Of a stretch of DNA of 64,000 nt, positions 28,514 through 37,792 are shown piece by piece. The position numbers and the translations under genes are program-made. Every line of letters begins with the position of its first letter. Within the stretch, counting starts at the first letter, position 1. Below the pieces are notes generated by a model that was not told the origin of the DNA, ran no database searches, and was given only the letters and a program-made list of their open reading frames with translations. The stretch lies in the NCBI GenBank assembly GCA_012841565.1, contig DUUM01000424.1, positions 17,339 to 81,338 of the forward strand. Direction: 5' to 3'. The stretch is from Candidatus Epulonipiscium sp. GTDB lineage: Bacteria; Bacillota_A; Clostridia; Lachnospirales; Cellulosilyticaceae.

Positions 28514-29408
28514 CTACTGATTGAAATAAACCAACGGCTGTCGTTAATGAAAACTGTAATCCTTTTATACCATGTGTATAAACGAACGTGGCTATTACAT
28601 CTGATACATCTGAAACTAGCAGATTACTTAATGCATATGGACGATCAAAATCACTCCCTAAGATTCTCCCTAAACTTAAAATAAGAAGAACAACAATTGT
28701 AGATTTGAGCCCAGGCAATGTGATATTCCATATCTTTCTTATACGGCCTGCTCCATCAACTGAGGCTGCCTCATAAAGTTCTGGGTTAATACCCGTTATA
28801 CCTGCTAAATAGATAATTGTATTCCATCCAATACTTTGCCAAATGCCAAGGAACACATAAGTCCACACCCAATGAAACGAAGAATTTAGAAACGGTATAC
28901 TTTCAAAGCCTAGTTTGTTTAACATAATGTTAATAAGCCCATTGGTAGGTGCAAATAACTGTAATGCTAAACCCGAAATAATAATCCATGATAAAAAATG
29001 TGGCATATATGCGATTGTTTGAGTTATGCGCTTAAACCTCTTAAATACCAATTCATTCAGCAAAATCGCTAATATAATAGGTGCAGGAAATCCAATCACT
29101 AAATCCAAAATATTTAGCATAAATGTATTTCGCAAAGCATAGAGAAAATCCCTGTTCGAAAAAGCCTTTATAAAATACTCAAATCCATGATTCCCCGCCC
29201 ATTCCATTTCCCATACACTTTCGATAATACTATATTTCTTAAATTCAATTTGAATATAGGTCATGGGAATATATTTGAAAATAATAAAATAGGCTAGTGG
29301 AAAAGATAGTAATAAGTAAAGTGTCCAATGCTGCTTTATGTAAATCTTAGCTGTTTTAAATTTTGAATAACTGGTATTGCTTTTATTCAATTCCATCTTC
29401 GACTCCAT
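28416..29408 (-). pseudogene. LplB-type sugar permease, 3' end altered by deletion
   Basis: A 330-residue ABC permease with six transmembrane segments and an EAA loop NPELYEAASVDGAGRIRKIWNITLPG. It would form the aldouronate channel with LplC. It matches the family up to FVTVTNSISK, where relatives continue for a short tail. Here the chain runs into ITEFCGCSNQKQSFILAC, which is the LplC coding sequence read in the wrong frame. Only the last few residues are affected, so the protein itself may still fold. An excellent AAAGGAGGTGA site precedes the ATG at 29408. Confidence 0.75.
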
Positions 29409-29959
29409 GTTTTCACCTCCTTTAATTGTTCGTAATCATACAGTATCTATAGTGTGTACACTCATATAAAAGACATCTTTCGCCAAACCTGTACACATAT
29501 GCGCTCTCAACCTGTATTGCTCACCCTTTCAAACCCCCATTTTTTCACCCCGTTTTTTTTATTTGGTATGATTATAAGATATCACGCCGTCTATAAATTG
29601 TCAATACTGTTTAATAACCTTATCTAAAACATATATTTTATAGTACATTTTTCGCCTTTTGCAAAATAACTCCCATTAACGTTACATCTTTTTCACATGC
29701 ACCATACACCTTTTCTATTTATTAGAAGATAAGTCCCTATTTTCTCTTCAATTGTATTTCTTCACTACATGTACGTACAGGACTGTTCAATAAAAGCATT
29801 AACAGTCTTTCAACCCATATCTATACATGATAACTCTTATTTTTAAGCACTTTTCACTAATATCGGGCATCATTTACTTTTAACTTGTATTTTATAATCG
29901 ATAGTTATATAATACAAATTACAATTAGTCTCACTAAATTAATAACAAAGGGGCATAAC
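29409..29959. promoter_or_regulatory. divergent control region with AraR-like palindromes and promoters
   Basis: This 551-bp gap separates the xylan operon from its regulator. TGTACGTACA, the core of AraR-type operators, is at 29770-29779. Further TGTACA cores lie at 29455-29460 (within GTGTACAC) and at 29490-29495, close to the lplB start. For the regulator, TTGTAT (29885-29890), a 17-base spacer and TATAAT (29908-29913) form a plus-strand promoter. A weak minus-strand -10 (TATGAT, 29440-29435) may serve lplB, with GTGTACAC over its upstream region. The rest is AT-rich with no gene seen. Confidence 0.55.
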
Positions 29960-31054
29960 ATGGCTAAAGTAGCTAAATATATTAAAATCATGGATTGGAT
30001 CATGGAGCAAATCGCTGTAGGCGCTGTCCAACCAGGTGAAAAATTGGATTCTGAAAACATACTTTCTGAAACCTTTAAAGTTTCCAGGCAAACTGTACGT
30101 CGTGCTCTAGAAGAACTGGAAAAAGCAGATTATATTACAAGAGTCAAAGGCAGTGGCACTTATGTGTCAGAAAACCAATCTCTTATTATACCAACCACAA
30201 TTGATGATAGTAAGTTATTTAAGACGGTAGGGATTATTACCACCTATTTAGATGCCTATATCTTCCCCTCAATCATCCAAGGAATTGAAACAGAACTTAC
30301 TAAAAAAGGTTTTATCCTACAGGTAATGTCAACAAAGAACATCGTAGAAAACGAGCTTAGAGCCTTGCAAATGATGTCAGAAAGTAACTTGGATGGACTT
30401 ATTATCTGGCCATCTAAAAGTTCTCTTCCCTGTATTAACCTAAACTTATATAAGTCCCTTTCTAGTAAGGGATTGCCCATGGTTTTTGTGGATTCATACT
30501 ATCCTGCGTTTCCAGCAACTTGTGTTTGTATAGATGATGTGGCCATTGGTATGACTGCAACAAATCATCTTATTAGTATGGGACATACTAATATTACAGG
30601 AATTTTCCCCCACGAAGATATACAAGGCCATTTGCGATACCAGGGATATGCAAAGGCATTAGTTGCTGCCGGTTTACCTTTAAGCGATGAACATATACAC
30701 TGGTATTCTAAAGAAAATGTGGAGGAAGATTTAACAAAAGCCTCACTTTGGAAAAGTCTCAAAGAATGCAGCGCAGCTTTTTGTTTTAATGATAGTTTAG
30801 CACTTATGTTAATAGATCAGCTTCATCATAAAGAGATATTTGTGCCTGAAGACTTTTCTGTGGTGGGAGTAGATAATATTTTTATGGCTAAGAGAGCTGA
30901 ACTTACAAGTATTATCCATCCAGGTGAGAAGTTGGGTACAGCCGTGGCAGAATTACTGATCTCTATGATTAATGGTAAAAGAAGCGAAAACATCTTTTTC
31001 CAACCACAACTTATATCACGTAATTCTGTTAAAAATTTAAACTCTTCATTATAA
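29960..31054 (+). CDS. AraR-like GntR/LacI-fusion repressor
   Basis: A 364-residue regulator. The N-terminal GntR-type winged helix (about 1-70) has PGEKLDSENILSETFKVSRQ and TVRRALEELEKADYITRVKGSGTYV. From about residue 80 to the end it is a LacI-type periplasmic-binding fold, with IDDVAIGMTATNHLISMGH and FCFNDSLALMLIDQL. This architecture is that of AraR, the arabinose repressor of Bacillus. It probably represses the divergent xylan operon until a pentose or oligosaccharide binds. The ATG at 29960 is chosen because AAAGGGG lies 6 bases upstream and the promoter lies immediately before; a longer in-frame start at 29885 would overlap the -35. Confidence 0.9.
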   Translation: MAKVAKYIKIMDWIMEQIAVGAVQPGEKLDSENILSETFKVSRQTVRRALEELEKADYITRVKGSGTYVSENQSLIIPTTIDDSKLFKTVGIITTYLDAYIFPSIIQGIETELTKKGFILQVMSTKNIVENELRALQMMSESNLDGLIIWPSKSSLPCINLNLYKSLSSKGLPMVFVDSYYPAFPATCVCIDDVAIGMTATNHLISMGHTNITGIFPHEDIQGHLRYQGYAKALVAAGLPLSDEHIHWYSKENVEEDLTKASLWKSLKECSAAFCFNDSLALMLIDQLHHKEIFVPEDFSVVGVDNIFMAKRAELTSIIHPGEKLGTAVAELLISMINGKRSENIFFQPQLISRNSVKNLNSSL

Positions 31055-31065
31055 TTAAGCCCGCA

Positions 31066-31106
31066 AAAAGACCTCATTTGTATTTTAACTACAAATGAGG
31101 TCTTTT
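31066..31106. terminator. bidirectional terminator
   Basis: A perfect 17-bp stem (31066-31082 with 31090-31106) and a 7-base loop with T runs on both strands. It separates the plus-strand repressor from the minus-strand GTPase/zinc-ribbon operon. Confidence 0.9.
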
Positions 31107-31125
31107 ATAAACAACTTAATAATCT

Positions 31126-31659
31126 CTAATGTTCTATTCTACGGCCACATTCCATACACATTAGGCCACTACTATCCACTACTGCACCACAAACACATTC
31201 TACCTCTTGCCCAGCCTCACTTGTCAGTAAAACTTCCCCTAATTCTTCGTCCATTAATTTTTCTGTACTAGCACCGCAGGAAGGGCAAAATTGTTGGCCT
31301 TTTTTTAATTTAAATCCACAGCTACATATGTTGTTTTTGATACTTTCTTGAATGCTTTTTTCATGTTCCAATTTTTTTATATCAGAATCGATTGTATTTA
31401 TCTTTTCATAAAATGAGCCTAACTGCTCTAACTCGACTTTTCCAGCTGTGTATAGATCATATACTTCCATGCCAATAAACTGATACATTTTTGTTTTATC
31501 TTCTACTAGAATTTTTATTTCATTGTTTATTGCATTAATAGATTTTTGATCTGCAGTGTTCGCCATTAATTCCGTAACTTTATCGCTTAAGGGGGCTACA
31601 CTACCTGCAACTTTCTCCGATGTATGCTTGATTTTTCCTAAAAAATTATTTATAGCCAT
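31126..31659 (-). CDS. coiled-coil double zinc-ribbon protein
   Basis: A 177-residue protein, last gene of the dynamin operon. The N-terminal two-thirds (about 1-105) is predicted helical, with heptad-like charge patterns resembling a coiled coil. Two zinc ribbons follow: CSCGFKLKKGQQFCPSCG near residues 112-130 and CVCGAVVDSSGLMCMECG near residues 155-173. There are no signal or membrane segments. It starts 23 bases after the second GTPase gene, with AAGGAAGGTGAG before the ATG. It is probably an adaptor that binds the GTPases or another partner; no enzymatic motif is seen. I do not recognise a named family. Confidence 0.75.
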   Translation of the reverse strand: MAINNFLGKIKHTSEKVAGSVAPLSDKVTELMANTADQKSINAINNEIKILVEDKTKMYQFIGMEVYDLYTAGKVELEQLGSFYEKINTIDSDIKKLEHEKSIQESIKNNICSCGFKLKKGQQFCPSCGASTEKLMDEELGEVLLTSEAGQEVECVCGAVVDSSGLMCMECGRRIEH

Positions 31660-31682
31660 TTAAACTCACCTTCCTTATTTGT

Positions 31683-33590
31683 TTAACAAGTCAATTTCTT
31701 TTCTATTTCTTGGCGAACTAGGGCCAGACCTTCTAATTCTTTCATCATAGTAGATTTTTCTTCTTCTGTACCGGCAGCTTTTTCATCTAATTGACGAAAA
31801 GCTCCTTCTAGTTGGTCTAGTAGTAAGGTTTCAATTTCTTCTAGTTCTATCTTAAGTTCCTGGTTAAAATCAGTTACCAAGTCTCCTTCTTTACTCTTAT
31901 AATCAGAATAGGCCTTAGAAGACAATTTTCCTATCTTTTTCTTTAAGAATAATTCAACAATAAACTTTGTAGCTAAATAAAACAAAAAGTCTACTCCCAT
32001 TTTAATGCCAATAACACCTACTAAAACAGGTGGGTTTGCTAATATGCGCGTTAAGATATTTTTGATGCCCTTAAAAACAAAATTAGTCAACGGTTTAGGT
32101 ATCAGCTTATAGATACGTTGTCCTTCATTTAGTAAATCACCTACCTCTGATAGGCTCTTACCCGCCACAGCTGCTTTAATTGCATTCATAATGCTTAAGG
32201 TAAAGGCCACTGGTAGGACGATTATTATTATAACACATATAAGCCCTATTATACGTTTTGCAACTGATAGACTCTTGGTTAATTTTTTATGATATTTATC
32301 AAATATTGCCTGGATAAAAGAAGATTCTCTTTTGCTAGCTAATGATTTTGACAAGACAGCTAGTGCCACCACGTCATATCTCTCATCAATTAGTTTATAT
32401 ACCTCTTTTTGGCTTAGATTTAATTGATCATTGCTAGAATCTGAAAGATTTCTTTTAACTTCATCTCTAAGCCTACTCATATTATCTATAATCTCAGCGT
32501 CAAACTCTTTTACTAAATCATCTCTTCTTTTTTTATCTTGATTAATCACTGTCCCAAATAGGGTGGCAAAACTATATTTCATTTTTAAATTTTTAAACAT
32601 AACTGTAGCATTGGTGGCGTCTAATACACCCCTCTCTAGCTCATTTAACATATTCATATAATCCTCTGAGTATGTATTTAGTGCTAACCTATTTGTTTCT
32701 TTATTTCTAATAATGGCGTCTTTCATAATATTATTTCTAATTTCTCTACTTTTTTCAAGTTGATCTGAATGATTCTTCTCATTATTCATCACGTTTGTGA
32801 TGTTCTTTACCATATCATCAACTACACTTATTCTTCCAGAGATTTTATCATCCATTGTGTTTGCTTGGAGTATAACGTCATTTATATAGCTCCTTACCTT
32901 ATTAAATCCAGACTCTTCCTTGCCTTCAGTCTGATACTTTGAAGAAACCGGAAACATCATTGGTGATAGAAACTCTTTTTTCCTAGCAAAGTTAATAATA
33001 TATTCCATATTGTCTTTAAGGTCTTGTGGTTTCACCAAGTCTATTTGTTGCATGATAAATACGACCTTTTTACTTAAATCACCTTTAGCCTGTGCTAATA
33101 ATTCCCATGCTGCTTGGCCAAAAGGATTTTTAGCTGAAAACACAACAAATATTAAATCTGCATTGAAAATATAATCCTTTGTAATATCACTGTGCTTTTT
33201 AATGGGCGAATTAACTCCCGGGGTATCCACTATGGTCATAGCCTTAAGAAGCTCATTGTTCATAGTAATTTGCTTTATATGATTATTATTTATTTTCTCT
33301 GATTTATTCTGTCCATAACTTACCTCACCTATAGTGTCTGTACATGGATCTGAATCTATAGAACAAATTTCCTCTCCCAGCAATGAATTTATAAAACTAC
33401 TTTTTCCCGAATTGACTTCACCTATTACAACGACCTTAAGCTCACTGTCTAGGTTACCCATTATCTTCTTAAGATCTTCACTGTAGCCACTGCCCAAATT
33501 ATTTTTAACAATAAAATCATTTAAATCATTCATATAATTTCTTACATCATTTACTACTTTTTTATCTCTCTTTTTATTCAACAAGTTCAT
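31683..33590 (-). CDS. dynamin-like GTPase B
   Basis: A 635-residue bacterial dynamin-like protein. The GTPase head (about 50-260) has P-loop GEVNSGKSSF, switch Thr in DPCTDTIGE, DTPGVNSP and a G4-like MQQIDLV. Long helical segments follow. Two hydrophobic patches (about 445-475, and about 525-555 with VLVGVIGIKMGVDFLFYLATKF) form the likely membrane-insertion paddle. A helical C-terminal stalk ends the chain. Such proteins hydrolyse GTP to bend, fuse or protect membranes. It sits 12 bases after GTPase A and is probably translationally coupled. The ATG at 33590 has AGGA 4-5 bases upstream; a GTG is directly in front of it. Confidence 0.85.
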   Translation of the reverse strand: MNLLNKKRDKKVVNDVRNYMNDLNDFIVKNNLGSGYSEDLKKIMGNLDSELKVVVIGEVNSGKSSFINSLLGEEICSIDSDPCTDTIGEVSYGQNKSEKINNNHIKQITMNNELLKAMTIVDTPGVNSPIKKHSDITKDYIFNADLIFVVFSAKNPFGQAAWELLAQAKGDLSKKVVFIMQQIDLVKPQDLKDNMEYIINFARKKEFLSPMMFPVSSKYQTEGKEESGFNKVRSYINDVILQANTMDDKISGRISVVDDMVKNITNVMNNEKNHSDQLEKSREIRNNIMKDAIIRNKETNRLALNTYSEDYMNMLNELERGVLDATNATVMFKNLKMKYSFATLFGTVINQDKKRRDDLVKEFDAEIIDNMSRLRDEVKRNLSDSSNDQLNLSQKEVYKLIDERYDVVALAVLSKSLASKRESSFIQAIFDKYHKKLTKSLSVAKRIIGLICVIIIIVLPVAFTLSIMNAIKAAVAGKSLSEVGDLLNEGQRIYKLIPKPLTNFVFKGIKNILTRILANPPVLVGVIGIKMGVDFLFYLATKFIVELFLKKKIGKLSSKAYSDYKSKEGDLVTDFNQELKIELEEIETLLLDQLEGAFRQLDEKAAGTEEEKSTMMKELEGLALVRQEIEKKLTC

Positions 33591-33601
33591 CACATCCTAT
33601 G

Positions 33602-35383
33602 CTAATTCAATAATAAAGCATTTATATTTTCTTCTAAAATGCCTAATGTTCTTTTGAGTTCTGGTAATTGGTTATCATCCATATAGGTTGTTTTTCTAAA
33701 TTCTAAAAAGTTTTGTTCCATATTAATAAGTTCATTATCAAACATCTGAGTAATAAATCCTGTCAATTCTGCTTTCACAGTACTTTTAGCAGTTTCTACT
33801 TTAATATTAAAAGAACCAACAGCTTTTTCTACCTCTTTCATCATATTAGGCGTATAGATATTACTATCAAGAAACTTATTTAAGGTCAATGATAATATAG
33901 ATGTAACAACAATTCCCGCAATAATTGGTCCTAGCATAGGAGCGCCTATTATCCCCCCTGCATAAGCTGCCATGGTTCCGAGGCCTACTACTCTTGCACC
34001 AACCCCCACACATGTATCTGCCACTTTTTTTCTTCTATCTCTCTTACTTCTAGCTTCCCAAACTTCCATAAAAAGTTCTTCTGAAGCCTCAAATAATGAT
34101 GTATTATAAGATGAAACTTCAATAATTGTAGATTTTATTTCAGCTACAACATTCTTTTTACTTGACATAATTGTGCCATATATGTTGTTTTCTAATTCTA
34201 GATATGTTGGTCTGTCTTCTAAATACTTACCTGTTTTTTGTAAAACAGATTCCATTTCACTAATATAATTACGCATTGCTTGTTGCGTTTTTCGCTCGAT
34301 TGATCTGGTTAGTATATTCTGATAGTTATCATTGACAGTCGAGAGCCAAAGCTGAAAATCTGACTTATTACTAAAGCGTTCTTTAATTGTTTCTGGGTCT
34401 AATCTGGCAACAATTTCAGTCCGGTACTTTTCCACCTCTGTATCTATATCTACCATAAGTTTTTCTATAAGCTTATTAACATCTCTCTTATGTGTTTCCC
34501 GAAATTCATCTATGGTTCTATTAATATTTTCTACAATACGCAGATCACTCTCATATTGTTTATATCTCTTTTCAAAAGAATCCTTGATGATTTCAAGCAT
34601 ATTGCCAGCCATTTCAATATTTGATTTCTCTTTTATTTGCACGGAATTAGTATCTGTTACGGTTTCTTTTATGTATTTCCTAAATGCGTTGTACCCACTC
34701 GTTTCACTTAAGTCATTTATTTCTTCTTCTGCAGATATAGGAAAGATAAGTGGTTCATTAAGTCCTAAGTTCATTGCATATGTTTTAACCGCATTTATAT
34801 TTTTTCTAAGGGTCTCATCATCTACTAAATCTTTTTGTTGGAGCACAAATAGCACCTTCTTATTCCAATCTCCCTTGACTTTTTCAACTAAGCGCCACAC
34901 TGAATCATTATGAGGGTTCATGGCTGGCAGTACGACGATTAATAGATCACTAGATGGAATAAAATTTTCAGTAATAAGTGTATGACCATCTACGATTGAA
35001 TCCGTTCCTGGCGTATCTACAATAGCAATATTTTTTAACCTTTCATTGTTAAAAAAATGTCTTTTATGGTTTTCTTCTACCTGCAATTCTGCATTTTCTT
35101 CACCATACCTTATCTCATGTACAATGTCTGTACATGGCGCCGATGAAACCTTACATATCTCAGCACCCACTAAAGCATTAATAAAACTGCTTTTACCCGC
35201 TTTAACCTCCCCCATAACAACAAACATATAAGGATCTGATACTGATTTTAAGAACTGCTTTACTTTCTTTTTTATTTCAACATCATCAATATCTTTCGTA
35301 AATGTTCTAAATTCTTTCATAATATGGGTTGTTTTATCTTTATATTGATTGGTCATATTATCAATCATTGGACTATCTAACAT
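33602..35383 (-). CDS. dynamin-like GTPase A
   Basis: A 593-residue dynamin-like protein, first gene of the operon and a diverged paralogue of GTPase B. The head has P-loop GEVKAGKSSFINALVG, APCTDIVHE, DTPGTDSI and QQKDLVDD. A hydrophobic hairpin (VGVGARVVGLGTMAAYAGG followed by GPIIAGIVVTSILSL, about residues 465-510) would insert in the membrane, between helical stalk segments. Tandem dynamins often form hetero-oligomers, as described for LeoA-type and DynA-type proteins. The ATG at 35383 is chosen because GGAAG lies 8 bases upstream; a GTG 21 codons earlier has no ribosome site. No convincing promoter was found in the 175 bases upstream. Confidence 0.85.
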   Translation of the reverse strand: MLDSPMIDNMTNQYKDKTTHIMKEFRTFTKDIDDVEIKKKVKQFLKSVSDPYMFVVMGEVKAGKSSFINALVGAEICKVSSAPCTDIVHEIRYGEENAELQVEENHKRHFFNNERLKNIAIVDTPGTDSIVDGHTLITENFIPSSDLLIVVLPAMNPHNDSVWRLVEKVKGDWNKKVLFVLQQKDLVDDETLRKNINAVKTYAMNLGLNEPLIFPISAEEEINDLSETSGYNAFRKYIKETVTDTNSVQIKEKSNIEMAGNMLEIIKDSFEKRYKQYESDLRIVENINRTIDEFRETHKRDVNKLIEKLMVDIDTEVEKYRTEIVARLDPETIKERFSNKSDFQLWLSTVNDNYQNILTRSIERKTQQAMRNYISEMESVLQKTGKYLEDRPTYLELENNIYGTIMSSKKNVVAEIKSTIIEVSSYNTSLFEASEELFMEVWEARSKRDRRKKVADTCVGVGARVVGLGTMAAYAGGIIGAPMLGPIIAGIVVTSILSLTLNKFLDSNIYTPNMMKEVEKAVGSFNIKVETAKSTVKAELTGFITQMFDNELINMEQNFLEFRKTTYMDDNQLPELKRTLGILEENINALLLN

Positions 35384-35518
35384 CTTGCAATCTTCCTTCC
35401 TATTATGGTTGTTTTTTTGATAATTTTTTAACTTTTCTATATACACTTAAATATAAACTATATATGCCCACATTGCTACTAATTTCGACAATATAACATT
35501 TTTCTAAGTTTAAATTAA

Positions 35519-35551
35519 AAAAATAACTCAGTGGCACTTGGCACACTGAGT
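35519..35551 (-). terminator. terminator after GH36
   Basis: ACTCAGTG (35526-35533) pairs with CACTGAGT (35544-35551) around a GC-rich loop. On the minus strand it is followed by a TTATTTTTTT tract. Confidence 0.8.
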
Positions 35552-35558
35552 CATTAAC

Positions 35559-37769
35559 TTATACCTTTTCTATATTAAATAAAACAGATGCAAAATCCCC
35601 AATATCTTTTGCAAATTCTTTCCTATTGATCACAAGTCCTGCATTCATAAGTTGATCCCCATAATAAGTCTCTTCTCTTCCAAAAACAGTTACATTATAC
35701 AGTACATCTGGATCCAACCCTGCAAGCCTATATCTAAGGAAACTTGCATTTACCTTGTTTAATCTTTGATAATATGCAGCTACTGCCTGTGTCTTATCTT
35801 TTGAAACCACTATCCAGGCAGTATCATTCCCCTCAAAAGGACTCTTAATACGATAAAACGTTCCTTGCTGAATGAGCTTTCTATATTTCTTATAGTACTT
35901 AATTTGTTGCTTTACTTCTTCAATTTCTTCATCACTTAATTTATTTAAATCAAGCTCATATCCAAAAGCCCCAAAAAATGCCACATTTCCCCTTGTACTT
36001 AAAGGAGTCATTCTATTTAATTGATGGTTAGGGGTAGCTGATATATGAGACCCCATACTAGAAACAGGGTATACAAAACTGGTACCGTATTGAATTTTCA
36101 TTCTTTCAACTGCGTCTGTATCATCACTTGTCCATGTTTGAGGTGCAAAATACAGCATACCAGGATCAAATCTACCACCACCACTAGAACATGATTCAAA
36201 TAAAATTTCCGGGAATTCTTCGATTAGTCTTGTATATAAATCATATACCCCTAAAATATACTTATGCATTACCATTCCTTGTTCTTCTGGTTTAGCAGTT
36301 CTAGAATAGCATTCAGTTATATAACGATTCATGTCCCATTTGATATAGGAAATTTTAGACTCTTCAATAACTTTTCTAATCATACTATGAATATAATCCA
36401 CTACTTCTTTTCTAGAAAAATCCAGCACATGTTGTTGGCGGCTTGGACTTTCAAAACGGTCTGGTGTAGAAAGAATCCAGTCTGGATGAGCCCTATATAA
36501 ATCACTATTTTTATTAACCATTTCTGGTTCAATCCAAAGCCCAAACTTCATCCCCATTTGTTCAACTTTTCTTGACAATCCTGAAATCCCACTAGGCAGC
36601 TTATTTGTATTGACATACCAATCGCCAAGGCCCTGGTGATCATCATCTCTTGTACCAAACCAACCATCATCTAATACAAATAATTCTACCCCTACTTCTT
36701 TTGCTTTAGTTACAATATTTAAGATTTTTTCTTCATCAAAATCCATAAAGGTTGCTTCCCAGTTATTTAATAAAATAGGTCTTTCTTGATCTCTCCATAC
36801 ACCTCGAGCTAATCTTGTACGATAAAGCTCATGGTATGACTGACTCATTTTATTTAAACCTTTGTCCGAATAAACCATTACTAACTCAGGTGTTTGAAAA
36901 CTTTCTCCGGGGTTAAGTGGCCACTCAAAAGTACCTGGGTGAATCCCCATCATAACCCTTGTCATATCGTGGGTGCATACTTCAATCTGACCTAAAAAAC
37001 TACCACTATACACTAAGCTAAATCCATAAACTTCCCCTTGCTGTTCTGTAGTTTCTTTTCTCTTTAGGGCAAGGAAAGGGTTATGCTCAATACTACTAGC
37101 ACCTCGCATACTATATATAGACTGTACACCTTGTTCTAGCTTTCTTGTCTTAACATATCGCTCTCTAGACCAAGCCCCCGACAAATGTACCATTTCAAAG
37201 TCCCTATCTGGTAAATCCACTGATCCACTCATAGCGTTGATCAGTACAATCTTTTCACTACCATTATAAATAAACTTTGTATGCCTTGTAATAACAGGTA
37301 ATTCTTCATATATGGTATAAGTAAGAATTAAGTCTGCACCTATTACTTGATCATGCAAAGTAATTTCAATACTTGTTGCTTCATCCTCTTTCTCCACATA
37401 TGTAGCTGGCAAAGGCTCTATCTTTTTCTTTCCATCATATATGGTATGTGAAACATATTCAAAATTTGTAATCTTACTACCATTCTCTTGTTTTATAGTA
37501 AAGGCCCCGTATCTAAAATCTCCTGTCCCGTAAGAAGGATACTCTTGTTTTGTATATTGCAATGTTAAAATAGAAGGTTCTGGGCAACTAAATACTGAAA
37601 GAGATCTTTTCATATCTTCATGAAGATATGAAAACGACTCCTGATCCGTTATTTTCTTTCCATAATATAAATTTCCTAATTGATTATTCTCCATAACCTC
37701 AATAATATAACTGATTTCTTTATTAAAGATATGGAATTGTTTTGATGTTTCATGATATATAATAGGCAT
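35559..37769 (-). CDS. GH36 alpha-galactosidase
   Basis: A 736-residue cytoplasmic alpha-galactosidase that hydrolyses alpha-1,6-galactosides such as melibiose, raffinose and stachyose. An N-terminal beta-supersandwich (about 1-330) precedes the barrel. The barrel has FVLDDGWFGTRDDD, the nucleophile Asp in SYIKWDMNR and the acid/base Asp in TSDDTDAVERM, plus the CSSGGGRFD loop that contacts substrate. The length is typical of clostridial and lactic RafA/AgaR-type enzymes. It closes the operon SBP, permease, permease, GH36 and is followed by a terminator. GGAAAGGAAG precedes the ATG. Confidence 0.95.
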   Translation of the reverse strand: MPIIYHETSKQFHIFNKEISYIIEVMENNQLGNLYYGKKITDQESFSYLHEDMKRSLSVFSCPEPSILTLQYTKQEYPSYGTGDFRYGAFTIKQENGSKITNFEYVSHTIYDGKKKIEPLPATYVEKEDEATSIEITLHDQVIGADLILTYTIYEELPVITRHTKFIYNGSEKIVLINAMSGSVDLPDRDFEMVHLSGAWSRERYVKTRKLEQGVQSIYSMRGASSIEHNPFLALKRKETTEQQGEVYGFSLVYSGSFLGQIEVCTHDMTRVMMGIHPGTFEWPLNPGESFQTPELVMVYSDKGLNKMSQSYHELYRTRLARGVWRDQERPILLNNWEATFMDFDEEKILNIVTKAKEVGVELFVLDDGWFGTRDDDHQGLGDWYVNTNKLPSGISGLSRKVEQMGMKFGLWIEPEMVNKNSDLYRAHPDWILSTPDRFESPSRQQHVLDFSRKEVVDYIHSMIRKVIEESKISYIKWDMNRYITECYSRTAKPEEQGMVMHKYILGVYDLYTRLIEEFPEILFESCSSGGGRFDPGMLYFAPQTWTSDDTDAVERMKIQYGTSFVYPVSSMGSHISATPNHQLNRMTPLSTRGNVAFFGAFGYELDLNKLSDEEIEEVKQQIKYYKKYRKLIQQGTFYRIKSPFEGNDTAWIVVSKDKTQAVAAYYQRLNKVNASFLRYRLAGLDPDVLYNVTVFGREETYYGDQLMNAGLVINRKEFAKDIGDFASVLFNIEKV

Positions 37770-37792
37770 TTAAAACTTCCTTTCCATTAATA

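Noticed and set aside
29885..29959. N-terminal extension of the AraR-like repressor from 29885
   Set aside because: The extension would be encoded by the promoter itself, and the ATG at 29960 has a good ribosome site and begins at the family's usual N-terminus.
33602..35446. Longer GTPase A starting at a GTG at 35446
   Set aside because: No ribosome site precedes it, whereas the ATG at 35383 has GGAAG at 8 bases.
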